Of a stretch of DNA of 64,000 nucleotides, positions 47,307-56,247 are shown one piece after another; position 1 is the stretch's first letter, and each line of letters starts with the position of its first letter. Made by a program: the position numbers and the translations under genes. Source of the stretch: Flavobacterium silvaticum (lineage in GTDB: Bacteria > Bacteroidota > Bacteroidia > Flavobacteriales > Flavobacteriaceae); NCBI RefSeq assembly GCF_012911565.1, contig NZ_JAAMPU010000107.1, positions 62,001-126,000 of the forward strand, given 5' to 3'. Below the pieces are notes generated by a model. It did not search any database, was not told where the DNA came from, and saw only the letters and a list, made by a program, of their open reading frames with translations.

Positions 47307-48212
47307 TTGAAGCTTACCATCCTCGGCTGTTATGCCGCAACTCCGCGAACCTTCACCAACCCGACTTCACAGGTACTTGAAGTGAAAAACCGTATCTTCC
47401 TTATCGATTGCGGAGAAGGAACACAAGTGGCGCTGCGAAAGAATAAAATCAAGTTTTCCAAAATCGAACATATATTTATTTCCCATTTGCATGGCGACCA
47501 TTTGTACGGGCTTGTAGGTTTGGTTTCCACGTTCATGTTGTTGGGCCGCGTTGCAGATTTGCACATACATGGCCCAAGAGGAATCAAGGAAATCATTTTG
47601 TTGCAATTGCGGCTTTCGAATTCATTTACGGGCTATAATCTGTATTTCCACGAAAACGACAATAAGGAAAGCATCGTGGTGTATGAAGATGATAAGGTGA
47701 TTGTTTCGACAATTCCGTTGGTGCATCGTATTTACACCATGGGGTATTTATTTCAGGAGAAAGCCGGTCTGAAACGATTGAACCCTGAAGGCGTGGAAAA
47801 GTACGGAATCGAAAAATTGTATTACCGCAATATTGTTTTAGGGAAAGATATTACGCTCGACGATGGAAGGACGATTCCGAATGAAGAATTGACATTTGAA
47901 CCCGATAAGCCAAAGAGTTACGCTTTTTGTTCCGATACCGTATTTACCGAAACCATCATACCTTATATAAAGGAAGTAGATTCCCTGTACCACGAGTCGA
48001 CTTTTTTGCAAAGCGAAGCCGAACTGGCCCAAAAGACCATGCATTCTACAGCGATACAGGCAGCCACTATCGCCAAAGAAGCCAACGTGGGTCAGCTTAT
48101 ACTTGGACATTATTCCACCCGATATGATTCGATAACGCTTTTCAAAGAAGAAGCACAGACCGTTTTTGAGAATGTTTTGCTTGCCGATGATGGGTTGAGT
48201 TTTGAATGGTGA
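47307..48212 (+). CDS. rnz: ribonuclease Z
   Basis: A 301-aa metallo-beta-lactamase-fold endonuclease that trims the 3' ends of tRNA precursors. The zinc motif HLHGDH spans residues 60-65. The other ligand regions are LVHR (His), CSDTVFTE and GHYSTRY. The start is TTG at 47307: the conserved opening MKLTILGCYAATPRTFTNPT begins there and no ATG is available in frame upstream. It lies 24 bp after the preceding gene. Confidence 0.94.
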   Translation: MKLTILGCYAATPRTFTNPTSQVLEVKNRIFLIDCGEGTQVALRKNKIKFSKIEHIFISHLHGDHLYGLVGLVSTFMLLGRVADLHIHGPRGIKEIILLQLRLSNSFTGYNLYFHENDNKESIVVYEDDKVIVSTIPLVHRIYTMGYLFQEKAGLKRLNPEGVEKYGIEKLYYRNIVLGKDITLDDGRTIPNEELTFEPDKPKSYAFCSDTVFTETIIPYIKEVDSLYHESTFLQSEAELAQKTMHSTAIQAATIAKEANVGQLILGHYSTRYDSITLFKEEAQTVFENVLLADDGLSFEW

Positions 48213-48235
48213 ATTAACACAATTAATAATTAACA

Positions 48236-48877
48236 ATGGAAGATCTTTCCCACCTGCGCCAATCCTACGAAAAAAGCGAATTATCTGACGCAGGTTTACC
48301 TGAATTTCCTTTTGAGCTGTTTGCCAAATGGTTCAATGAGTTGCGCGATTTTGGAAAAGAACCTGAAATAAACGCGATGACATTGAGCACGATCGGCATT
48401 GACGGTTATCCCAAAGCACGTGTGGTTCTTTTAAAGAGTTTCGACGATTCCGGATTTGTATTCTTTTCGAATTATGAATCGGAGAAAGGACAAGCCATGG
48501 AACTTGAACCAAAAGTCTGTTTGTCATTTTTCTGGCCTTCGATGGAACGTCAGGTTATTATAAAAGGAAGCGTTTCTAAAATTGATGACGCGGAATCTGA
48601 AGCCTATTTCCATTCACGTCCGCGCGGCAGCCAGTTAGGCGCGTTGGCATCGAACCAAAGCCTTCCGGTGGAATCACGACATAAACTTGACGACCGGCTC
48701 AAAACACTCGAAAGTGAATTCGAAGGCCGCCAGATTCCGAAACCAGAATATTGGGGCGGCTATAAGGTACAACCGGAAAGCATGGAATTCTGGCAGGGCA
48801 GGGCTAACAGGATGCACGATCGTATTTTGTATGTCATTGAAGATGGTGATTGGAAACAGATTCGATTACAACCTTAA
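48236..48877 (+). CDS. pdxH: pyridoxamine 5'-phosphate oxidase
   Basis: A 213-aa FMN enzyme for the last step of PLP synthesis and salvage. Motifs: AMTLSTIGIDGYPKARVVLL, the FMN-binding GFVFFSNYESEKG, SRPRGSQLGALASNQS and the C-terminal WQGRANRMHDRILY. It starts 23 bp after rnz. Confidence 0.96.
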   Translation: MEDLSHLRQSYEKSELSDAGLPEFPFELFAKWFNELRDFGKEPEINAMTLSTIGIDGYPKARVVLLKSFDDSGFVFFSNYESEKGQAMELEPKVCLSFFWPSMERQVIIKGSVSKIDDAESEAYFHSRPRGSQLGALASNQSLPVESRHKLDDRLKTLESEFEGRQIPKPEYWGGYKVQPESMEFWQGRANRMHDRILYVIEDGDWKQIRLQP

Positions 48878-48927
48878 GTATTTATTAGTTGGACACACAG
48901 TTACAATAAATAACACAAACAAAGAAG

Positions 48928-48957
48928 AAGTCTTCAGTTTCCGCTGAAGACTTTTTA
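48928..48957 (+). terminator. intrinsic terminator after pdxH
   Basis: AAGTCTTCAG and CTGAAGACTT form a 10-bp stem with a 6-nt loop, followed by TTT. It closes the 46284-48877 group. The following gap to 49242 has no supported gene. Confidence 0.9.
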
Positions 48958-49242
48958 TTGCTTAAAACATCATTTTGTAAGAAAAATATTTAATAAAAAT
49001 ACAAATATGTGTATTTCATCGATTTTATTTGTCATTTCACCGACATTTGCCGTAATATTGTCTCAACAAAAACAAAGACGTTCTTACGATTACCCAGATT
49101 GAAAGGTTACCGCCCCAAATGTAACCCGGATATCAAAAAGTCAAAACAACCTGAACTGGTTTGCCCCACATGCCAGTTTGGAAATTCAACAAACTAAAGC
49201 CCTTTTTCCCCAAATCAGGACTTTGCAAAACCTACTAATGCG

Positions 49243-49743
49243 ATGAAAACATTTCTATTCAAATCAGTCTTGCTGTGCACTTTGGTGTTCACTATGAACT
49301 CTTGTACGTCTGATTCGGCCGAAGAGCTGAATGCAGAAGAGCGCACATTGGTTACCAACTACGCTTACAACGACCTTGAAACCGAACTGGCTACGGAAAT
49401 CAACGATTACCGTGAGAGTATCGGGTTGAACCGTTTGGAACTCATCAACCATGTTTCCTTTAAATCTGAAGAGCACAACGAATACATGATCGCAAACCAG
49501 GTTGTAAACCACGACCAATTCGAGGAGCGCGCCCACAACATCATGGAAGTACTTGGTGCCGTAAAGGTAAACGAAAACATTGCTTACAATTATCAGGCTC
49601 CATCCGGTGCATTGAATGCCTGGCTGAACAGCCCGGGTCACAAAGCGAACATCGAAGGCAATTTCACTCACTTCGGTATCTCGATTACGGTAGACCCTGC
49701 CACCGGCAAAAAATATTACACGAACATATTCGTGAAAAAGTAA
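49243..49743 (+). CDS. CAP-domain (SCP/PR-1-like) lipoprotein
   Basis: A 166-aa protein with a lipoprotein signal (LVFTMNSCTSDSAEEL, Cys at 21) followed by acidic residues. A CAP domain makes up the rest: ATEINDYRESIGLNRL, SEEHNEYMI, VNENIAYN, WLNSPGHKANIEGNFTHFGI. The two conserved His positions of bacterial CAP proteins (EEHNEYM and SPGHKANI) are present. Extracytoplasmic function, possibly surface-exposed. Confidence 0.92.
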   Translation: MKTFLFKSVLLCTLVFTMNSCTSDSAEELNAEERTLVTNYAYNDLETELATEINDYRESIGLNRLELINHVSFKSEEHNEYMIANQVVNHDQFEERAHNIMEVLGAVKVNENIAYNYQAPSGALNAWLNSPGHKANIEGNFTHFGISITVDPATGKKYYTNIFVKK

Positions 49744-49781
49744 AGAGTGAGTTGAATTAAATTTTGTTTTTGTTTTGACAA

Positions 49782-49810
49782 AGAGGCTGCGAGATATCGC
49801 GGCCTTTTTT
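49782..49810 (+). terminator. intrinsic terminator after the CAP lipoprotein gene
   Basis: GGCTGCGA and TCGCGGCC (with one G-T pair) form the stem, loop GATA, followed by six T. Confidence 0.85.
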
Positions 49811-49868
49811 GTTTTTTATTAGTTCAAAAGATGGGAAGTTCGATAGATCGGAAGGTGTTTTGAGTTTG

Positions 49869-49906
49869 TTGGAAATAATCCATATTTAATTTGGAAAAAT
49901 TCCATA
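49869..49906 (+). promoter_or_regulatory. twin palindromic operator of umuDC
   Basis: TTGGAAATAATCCATA (49869-49884) and TTGGAAAAATTCCATA (49891-49906) are near-identical palindromes placed 22 bp apart, about two helical turns. The second overlaps the -33 element. This is the layout of a repressor site for a damage-inducible operon. The factor binding it is not known from the sequence. Confidence 0.6.
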
Positions 49907-49921
49907 CATGAAATACATTTG
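49891..49921 (+). promoter_or_regulatory. promoter of umuDC
   Basis: A -33 TTG (49891-49893) and a -7 TACATTTG (49914-49921) with a 20-nt spacer fit the Bacteroidota promoter. The ATG at 49926 lies only 5 nt after the -7 box, so the mRNA may be leaderless. Confidence 0.7.
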
Positions 49922-49925
49922 ACAA

Positions 49926-50324
49926 ATGGACATTCCTTTTTTTCCAGATGGTGTTTCCGCAGGATTTCCCAGCCCGGCAGACGATTACTGTGAACAGACG
50001 ATAAGCCTCGACACGGAAGTATTTGGAAATGCTCCGTTTACAAAATTTTGTGTGCGGGTAACAGGTACATCCATGAAAGATGCGGGTATAGACCATGGCG
50101 ATATTGTAGTGGTCGATAAAGGAATCGAGCCCGCAGACCATGATATCGCTGTTTGTGTCCTTAATGGTGAATTCACTTTAAAACGACTCAAAGTAGAAAA
50201 AGACAGTTTATGGCTGCTTCCGGAGAATAACCAGTTCAAGCCGATACCAATTCCAAAAGATGCTGATTTTGAAGTTTGGGGCATCGTAACCCACACTTTA
50301 AAATATCACCGGAAAAGAAAATAG
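49926..50324 (+). CDS. umuD: UmuD-like self-cleaving S24 peptidase, DNA polymerase V subunit
   Basis: A 132-aa protein. The cleavage site Ala12-Gly13 lies in SAGFPSPADDY. The catalytic Ser49 is in GTSMKDAGI and the Lys86 in GEFTLKRL. RecA filaments trigger self-cleavage so that UmuD' can join UmuC for translesion synthesis. It is followed directly by umuC with one base between them. The close promoter and twin palindromes suggest damage-dependent control. Confidence 0.94.
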   Translation: MDIPFFPDGVSAGFPSPADDYCEQTISLDTEVFGNAPFTKFCVRVTGTSMKDAGIDHGDIVVVDKGIEPADHDIAVCVLNGEFTLKRLKVEKDSLWLLPENNQFKPIPIPKDADFEVWGIVTHTLKYHRKRK

Positions 50325-50325
50325 C

Positions 50326-51675
50326 ATGTATGCATTGATCGACTGCAATAATTCATTCGTTTCATTCGAACGTGTTTTCCAGCCGGAACTCAAAGGCAAG
50401 CCCGTGATTGTCTTGTCGAATAACGACGGGTGCATCATCTCAAGATCCGATGAAGCGAAGGCTTTGGGAATAAAGATGGGAGCGCCATATTACCAAGTTC
50501 AGGATATCATCCGGCAGCATAATGTTTTTGTCCGCTCGTCCAATTATACGCTGTACGGCGACATGAGCAATCGCGTCATGAACCTGCTTCGGGAATTCAG
50601 TCCGGAAGTCGAAATATACAGTATCGATGAGGCTTTCCTCAAATTCGAAGGTTTTGAAAATTTCGATTTCGACCAAATCGGTACGGCCATCCACAAACGC
50701 ATATTGAAAGGAGTCGGCGTTCCGGTATCGATAGGTTTTGCACCGACGCGCGCGTTGTCAAAGCTGGCCAACAAAATCGCGAGGAAATTTCCGGACCGCA
50801 CCGGTAATTATTACATCATGGATTCAGAGGAAAAACGTATCAAAGCACTCAAATGGGCAGGCATCGGAGACATTTGGGGAATCGGCCGGAAGAATTACAA
50901 ACGGTTGACTTCCATTGGAATCCGTACGGCTTATGATTTCACCCAGTTGTCTGACGATTATGTCCGAAGGCATCTTTCCGTAATCGGGCTTCGGTTGAAA
51001 TATGATCTCGAAGGCAAACCGGCAACACAGAGTGACGAGATAAAAGACAAAAAGCATATCGCCTGTACGCGCAGTTTCGACAAGATGATTTGCGACGAAG
51101 AAGAAATGCAGGAACGCATCAGCACCTATGTTGCCAGTGCCGCAGTCAAACTCAGGAAACAGAAAAGCAATTGCCAGGCCGTCCATGTTTTTATCCTGAG
51201 CAACCGCCACCGTAAAGACCTGTCCCAGTACAACGGCGCTTTTTCGATTAGGTTTCCGTATCCCACATCATCGACACTCGAAATAAGCAAATGGGCACAA
51301 AGGGCACTCAAAGTGATATACAAACAAGGGCATCACTATAAAAAGGCTGGTGTGGTATTGATGGAGATTTCAAAAGACGAATCACAGCAGCTCCATATGT
51401 TCGAATATGAAAACCCAAACCATAAAGTTTTGATGGAAGTCATCGACCGGGTGAATCATAAAATAGGGGAAAAGATAAAGTACGGCCGGAATGATCTGAA
51501 GCGCAAATGGAAAATGAACCGCAATATGTTGTCAGCCTTATACACGACACAACTCGCCCAGGCTATCCAGGTGAAGGCGGATGATTCCGTGACCATTCAC
51601 TCCACGACCCTACATATAGATTCGGAACCGGTAAACCAGCCACTTCAAATGCCAGCAGCGTATGACAGGCCGTGA
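50326..51675 (+). CDS. umuC: UmuC-like Y-family DNA polymerase (DNA polymerase V catalytic subunit)
   Basis: A 449-aa enzyme with the catalytic acidic residues in YALIDCNNSF and YSIDEAFL. It also has LSNNDGCIISRSDEAKALGI, the helix-hairpin-helix WAGIGDIWGIGRK and the little-finger domain. Near the N-terminus the usual NNFYxSCE is NNSFVSFE: Phe11 occupies the steric-gate position and the preceding Phe is Ser. The last roughly 37 codons run antisense over the end of the convergent sulfurtransferase gene and are not family-like, so the natural frame appears extended at its 3' end. Confidence 0.94.
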   Translation: MYALIDCNNSFVSFERVFQPELKGKPVIVLSNNDGCIISRSDEAKALGIKMGAPYYQVQDIIRQHNVFVRSSNYTLYGDMSNRVMNLLREFSPEVEIYSIDEAFLKFEGFENFDFDQIGTAIHKRILKGVGVPVSIGFAPTRALSKLANKIARKFPDRTGNYYIMDSEEKRIKALKWAGIGDIWGIGRKNYKRLTSIGIRTAYDFTQLSDDYVRRHLSVIGLRLKYDLEGKPATQSDEIKDKKHIACTRSFDKMICDEEEMQERISTYVASAAVKLRKQKSNCQAVHVFILSNRHRKDLSQYNGAFSIRFPYPTSSTLEISKWAQRALKVIYKQGHHYKKAGVVLMEISKDESQQLHMFEYENPNHKVLMEVIDRVNHKIGEKIKYGRNDLKRKWKMNRNMLSALYTTQLAQAIQVKADDSVTIHSTTLHIDSEPVNQPLQMPAAYDRP

Positions 51676-52393
51676 CACCCGAACCGCAGTACACAATGAC
51701 TTCAGGTGATTTTTTATCACCAATCATGTTGCGGTACAAATCACGCAAATCCTCAGGCTTCCTGAAATTTCCGGCTTCATCCAGATTCGACCTGAACGGA
51801 ATGTTTACAGCCGTTGGAATATGTCCGGCGACCAGATCTATCGGTTCGGTGATTCCGTCATATCGCTGCTTTTCACGCACGTCGATGAGCAGATGGCTTT
51901 TTTCATGGATGGCTTTACGGACAGCGTCAATCGTGACAAAAGGTAAATTCCAGCCGGAGCTTTCGTAATCTTTTGATGGTGTGGATTTGTTTATATGATC
52001 TGTCGTTGGAAAACCTTTTGCAATCGCATTTTGGAATCCGCCGTCGAGAACCTGGACTTTGGTGTGTCCTATGGCTCTCAGCATCCACCAGAGACGCGCC
52101 GCCGCATTGGCTCCGCAGTGATTGTCATAGATTACGACATGGCTTCGTTCGCTGATTCCAATGTTTGAAATCGCCTTTAGAAAATGCTTGATAGACGGCA
52201 ACGGATGTCTTCCGCCAAACTTCGGATCGCCGACAGTCGCAAGGTCTTTATTCACATCGACAAAAACAGCTTTCTCCAGATGGCTCCGTTTATAATTTTC
52301 AAACGCATCCGAAGAATTGGATACATCGACAAGGATTACATCGTCATTTTTGTAAAGAAGCAGTAATTCATCGGGAGTAATCAATGGCGTCAT
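51563..52393 (-). CDS. two-domain sulfurtransferase (3-mercaptopyruvate sulfurtransferase type)
   Basis: A 276-aa protein with two rhodanese domains. The inactive N-terminal one spans about 1-130 (HVVIYDNHCGANAARLWWM-like core). The C-terminal one carries the active-site Cys near 233 in YCGSGVTAC. The CGSGVT form favours mercaptopyruvate sulfurtransferase; thiosulfate rhodaneses have CRKGVT. It ends GSWSEWSRNHPPSPG, as expected. Its last 113 bp overlap the 3' end of umuC on the other strand. Confidence 0.92.
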   Translation of the reverse strand: MTPLITPDELLLLYKNDDVILVDVSNSSDAFENYKRSHLEKAVFVDVNKDLATVGDPKFGGRHPLPSIKHFLKAISNIGISERSHVVIYDNHCGANAAARLWWMLRAIGHTKVQVLDGGFQNAIAKGFPTTDHINKSTPSKDYESSGWNLPFVTIDAVRKAIHEKSHLLIDVREKQRYDGITEPIDLVAGHIPTAVNIPFRSNLDEAGNFRKPEDLRDLYRNMIGDKKSPEVIVYCGSGVTACHTLLAFEVAGLPVPNLYVGSWSEWSRNHPPSPG

Positions 52394-52396
52394 GGG

Positions 52397-52849
52397 TTAT
52401 GCTTTGTTTTTGCCCGATAGATGAAGCCATTCCAGGCGGCTCATTTCAAACCTGACTTCTTTGCCATGCATCCCGTTCCTGTGCCAGCCCATTTTCTCAT
52501 AGAATTTTTCAGCCCTTGTGCCTGGCGCCGTTCCAAGCCATACTTCCGACTTATCCTGATCAAAATACCAGTCGAGCATCATGTCGTGGAGCCTTTTACC
52601 AATTCCTTTGCCTTCAGATTCGGGATCGAGGAAAAGCGCCCATATATTACTGTCGACCAAATCGGCTATGGCAAAACCCACAATCTTTCCATCGGCTTCA
52701 CAAACCCAACCTTTCCCGCGATGGAACATAAAGTCGTAACAATCTGCATCCGTAACCAAAGCCGGATTCGAAAGCATATTCTCTTTCACCGAATTACGTA
52801 CAATTTGGATCTGTGGAATATCTGCTGCTATCGCTTCCCGAAAAATCAT
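52397..52849 (-). CDS. GNAT-family N-acetyltransferase
   Basis: A 150-aa protein with the GNAT core: IWALFLDPESEGKGIGKRLH (motif A with the acetyl-CoA-binding QxxGxG-type SEGKGIGKR) and GTRAEKFYEKMGWHRNG (motif B). The substrate is unknown. It lies between the sulfurtransferase gene and uvrA, with gaps of 3 and 7 bp, so the three may form one transcript starting at uvrA. Confidence 0.9.
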   Translation of the reverse strand: MIFREAIAADIPQIQIVRNSVKENMLSNPALVTDADCYDFMFHRGKGWVCEADGKIVGFAIADLVDSNIWALFLDPESEGKGIGKRLHDMMLDWYFDQDKSEVWLGTAPGTRAEKFYEKMGWHRNGMHGKEVRFEMSRLEWLHLSGKNKA

Positions 52850-52856
52850 AGGTTAT

Positions 52857-55688
52857 TCATTTTAACTCCTTCGCCAGGAACCGCGCCGTATGGCTTTTTT
52901 TCACTTTCGCGACTTCTTCCGGCGTTCCTTCGGCCACGACTTTCCCGCCGCCTTTTCCACCTTCCGGGCCTATATCTATGATATGGTCGGCGAGCTTGAT
53001 CACGTCCATATTGTGTTCGATGATGAGTACGGTATTGCCTTTGTCGACAAGTTTTTTGATGACTTCCATCAATACGCGGATGTCTTCGAAATGCAGGCCG
53101 GTCGTGGGCTCGTCCATGATGTAGAACGTATTTCCCGTATCTTTTTTGGACAGTTCCGTAGCGAGTTTGATACGCTGGGCTTCACCGCCTGAAAGAGTCG
53201 TACTTTGTTGTCCCAGCGTAATGTATCCGAGACCGACATCCTGTATCGTCTTGATCTTGCGATATATTTTCGGGATGTTCTCAAAGAACGGGACCGCTTC
53301 GTCAACCGTCATGTTCAGTACGTCTGAAATCGATTTGCCTTTGTAGCGTATTTCAAGCGTTTCGCGGTTGAAGCGCTTGCCCTGGCAGGTTTCGCATTCC
53401 ACATACACATCGGGCAAAAAGTTCATTTCGATGGTACGCACGCCAGATCCTTCGCAGGTTTCACAACGTCCTCCCTTTACATTGAAAGAAAAACGTCCGG
53501 CCTTGTATCCGCGAATCTGGGCTTCCGAAGTCATCGTGAACAGGTTCCGGATTTCGGTGAAAACCTCTGTATATGTCGCCGGATTCGACCGCGGTGTACG
53601 ACCGATCGGGCTTTGGTCGATATCGATGACCTTATCGATATGTTCGAGGCCTTCGATGGTTTTATACGGTTTCGGTTTCTTGACCCCATTGAAATAATAA
53701 GCATTGAGGATAGGGTAGAGCGTCTCGTTGATAAGTGTCGATTTGCCGCTGCCCGAAACTCCCGTGACGCATATCAGTTTGCCCAACGGCAATTCGATCG
53801 AGACATTTTTGAGGTTGTTTCCTGTTGCACCCGTCAGTTTGAGGATTTTGCCGTTGCCTTCGCGGCGTTTTTTCGGAACCGCGATTTCTTTTTTGCCACT
53901 GAGGTAATCGGCGGTCAGCGTATGTTCCGACAGCAATTCCTCCGGCGTTCCTTTCGAGATGATTTCACCACCGTATTTTCCGGCTTTCGGCCCTATGTCG
54001 ATTACATAATCGGCGCGTTCGATCATATCCTTGTCGTGTTCGACCACGATGACGGAGTTGCCTATGTCCCGCAATTGCTCGAGCGAATGGATGAGTTTTT
54101 CATTGTCGCGCTGATGCAATCCGATGCTCGGTTCATCTAGAATGTAAAGTACGCCGACGAGTTGTGACCCGATTTGTGTGGCCAGACGAATCCGTTGCGC
54201 TTCACCGCCCGAAAGTGTTCTCGAGCCGCGGTTCAGCGACAGGTAATCCAATCCGACATTGACTAAAAAGTGAAGCCTGTCGCGGATTTCCTTGATGATT
54301 TCGACGGCTATTATTTTTTGTTTTTCCGATAGTTTATCGGTTAGGGAATCAAACCATTGCGTCAGGTCGGAAATATCCATTCCGGAAAGATCGGCTATGT
54401 TCTGGCCTTCGATCTTGAAGTACAACGCTTCTTTTTTGAGACGTGCGCCTTCGCAGACCGGACACGTTACTTCGTCCATGAAATCTTTGGCCCAGCGTTT
54501 TATGGAAGTCGAATCGGTTTCTTCGTACTGGTTCTTGATGAAGTTTGAAATCCCTTCGAATTCGATCTTGTACTCTTTGGTAATCCCAAGCGATTTCGAG
54601 GCGACGGCGAATTTTTCCTTTCCGCCGTTGAGGATGATATCCATGGCTTCTTCTGAAATCTTCTCGATCGCATCGGTCAGTTTGAACCCGAATTTTTCAC
54701 CTATGGTTTCGAGTTGCTTGAAGATCCAGCTCGATTTGTATTCGCCGAGTGGAGCGAAACCGCCTTGTTTGATGGACAGTTTCGGGTTCGGGATAATCTT
54801 TTTGAGATTGATTTCATTCACCGTTCCAAGCCCCGTGCAATTCGGGCACGCGCCCTTGGGAGAGTTGAACGAGAATAAATTCGGTTCCGGGTTCGGATAG
54901 GAAATGCCTGTAATCGGGTCCATCAATGTCCGGCTGAAAAAACGCGCGTTACCTGAATCCTGGTCCAAAATCAGGAGTACATCTTCTCCATGATACATGG
55001 CGGTCTTAATGCTTTCGGTCAACCTGTTTCGGGTGTCGGTCGAATCATCTACTGCAATGCGGTCCACGACAATTTCAATATCATGCGTCTTGTACCGGTC
55101 GAGCTTCATTCCGGGCGTAATTTCCCTGACCTCGCCGTTGATGCGGACGCGAAGGAACCCCTGTTTGGCTATTTGCTGGAACAATTCGGCATAATGGCCT
55201 TTTCGCGCGCGGATAACAGGCGCTAAAATGTTGATGCGTTTTCCGGCAAAATCTTTTTCTATGAGCGAACGGATCTGGTCGTCGCTGTAGCTGACCATTT
55301 TCTCTCCGGTGTTGTAGCTATAGGCATCGGATGCCCTGGCGAACAGCAATCGCAGGAAGTCATAAATCTCAGTGATAGTTCCAACGGTAGAGCGCGGGCT
55401 GCGGCTTGTCGTTTTTTGCTCAATTGCGATGACGGGCGACAATCCGTCGATCTTATCCACATCGGGCCTTTCCAGACCTCCGAGGAATTGGCGCGCATAA
55501 GCCGAAAAAGTCTCTATGTAGCGGCGTTGTCCTTCGGCATAAATCGTATCGAAGGCAAGCGATGATTTCCCTGAACCCGAAAGCCCCGTGATAACCACAA
55601 GCTGTTCGCGTGGGATAACAACGTCTATATTCTTGAGATTGTGGACGCGGGCGCCGAGCACTTCAATGGTTTCGTCTGTCTTTAGCAT
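52857..55688 (-). CDS. uvrA: excinuclease ABC subunit A
   Basis: A 943-aa DNA-damage recognition ATPase. It has two ABC modules: Walker A1 [13 protein letters not shown] (about 34) and Walker A2 [13 protein letters not shown] (about 645), with signatures [11 protein letters not shown] and [11 protein letters not shown]. Zinc modules are at CPNCTGLG (about 283), CPVCEGARL and the [15 protein letters not shown] pair. It works with UvrB and UvrC in nucleotide excision repair. It has a promoter region with TGTTTACA boxes. Confidence 0.98.
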   Translation of the reverse strand: MLKTDETIEVLGARVHNLKNIDVVIPREQLVVITGLSGSGKSSLAFDTIYAEGQRRYIETFSAYARQFLGGLERPDVDKIDGLSPVIAIEQKTTSRSPRSTVGTITEIYDFLRLLFARASDAYSYNTGEKMVSYSDDQIRSLIEKDFAGKRINILAPVIRARKGHYAELFQQIAKQGFLRVRINGEVREITPGMKLDRYKTHDIEIVVDRIAVDDSTDTRNRLTESIKTAMYHGEDVLLILDQDSGNARFFSRTLMDPITGISYPNPEPNLFSFNSPKGACPNCTGLGTVNEINLKKIIPNPKLSIKQGGFAPLGEYKSSWIFKQLETIGEKFGFKLTDAIEKISEEAMDIILNGGKEKFAVASKSLGITKEYKIEFEGISNFIKNQYEETDSTSIKRWAKDFMDEVTCPVCEGARLKKEALYFKIEGQNIADLSGMDISDLTQWFDSLTDKLSEKQKIIAVEIIKEIRDRLHFLVNVGLDYLSLNRGSRTLSGGEAQRIRLATQIGSQLVGVLYILDEPSIGLHQRDNEKLIHSLEQLRDIGNSVIVVEHDKDMIERADYVIDIGPKAGKYGGEIISKGTPEELLSEHTLTADYLSGKKEIAVPKKRREGNGKILKLTGATGNNLKNVSIELPLGKLICVTGVSGSGKSTLINETLYPILNAYYFNGVKKPKPYKTIEGLEHIDKVIDIDQSPIGRTPRSNPATYTEVFTEIRNLFTMTSEAQIRGYKAGRFSFNVKGGRCETCEGSGVRTIEMNFLPDVYVECETCQGKRFNRETLEIRYKGKSISDVLNMTVDEAVPFFENIPKIYRKIKTIQDVGLGYITLGQQSTTLSGGEAQRIKLATELSKKDTGNTFYIMDEPTTGLHFEDIRVLMEVIKKLVDKGNTVLIIEHNMDVIKLADHIIDIGPEGGKGGGKVVAEGTPEEVAKVKKSHTARFLAKELK

Positions 55689-55802
55689 AAAAATTCGTGG
55701 CGGAATAAGAGATGCAAAAGTACGATTTCGACACTGATTTTTGGGTGTGGGAAAACGGAAGTTTGTGTTAAAACGAGCTTTTGTTTGTTACTGTTACGAT
55801 TC

Positions 55803-55854
55803 TGTTTACCAATTGTGTGTTTACAGATTTTTGTAAACAGGAAGTTTGTAAACA
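55803..55854. promoter_or_regulatory. TGTTTACA/TGTAAACA box array upstream of uvrA
   Basis: TGTTTACA (55818-55825) and TGTAAACA (55832-55839) are inverted around 6 nt. A second TGTAAACA lies at 55847-55854 and a TGTTTAC at 55803. The cluster begins 115 bp before the uvrA start and may be a binding-site array. It resembles in style, but does not match, the GTTAC hairpins elsewhere in the window. Confidence 0.45.
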
Positions 55855-55947
55855 CGAATTTGGTTTAGGTTAGCCGGAAAATCATTCAATTACCAGTTGT
55901 TTCAGTTGTATAAGGAAAAAAATCTTTAAGTCTAAGCACTCGTGGAA

Positions 55948-56085
55948 TTAACATTTGCGGCAGATTTAATGTAACCAGTCTATTTTGGGAAACGTTATTT
56001 TTGCTACGGGGAGGGGCCAAATGGTACCCAAAAAAAAAATTAGAAATAGTCGGTACATTTTTTCTGCCGCAAATGTTAAAGTTTT
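55948..56085 (+). repeat. dispersed G-rich-core element, copy D
   Basis: The ends are a perfect 17-bp inverted repeat: TTAACATTTGCGGCAGA at 55948-55964 and its complement TCTGCCGCAAATGTTAA at 56063-56079. The core GGGGAGGGGCC lies at 56008-56018 and ATGGTACCC follows. It has the same 5'-arm, core, 3'-arm spacing as copies B and C. The rest of the 559-bp gap between uvrA and the ClC gene shows only the TGTTTACA array. Confidence 0.8.
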
Positions 56086-56247
56086 ATTGATTGCAGCGTG
56101 TTTGGATCAGACATCTGGTCCTATGGTCTCAACTAAGTTCGGGAAGATGTTGCTCTTTACTCATCTTCTAAACACAGTTTGACAGCTTTATATCCTCAAA
56201 AATACAAGGTTCAGTCAGCGATAGAAAAATGCATGAATCCTGAATGA

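Noticed and set aside
49009..49197. 62-codon frame with CPTC motif
   Set aside because: Short, not linked to a ribosome site or promoter, and the cysteine motif alone is weak. Kept only as a remote possibility.
53613..54140. 175-codon plus-strand frame
   Set aside because: Antisense to uvrA.
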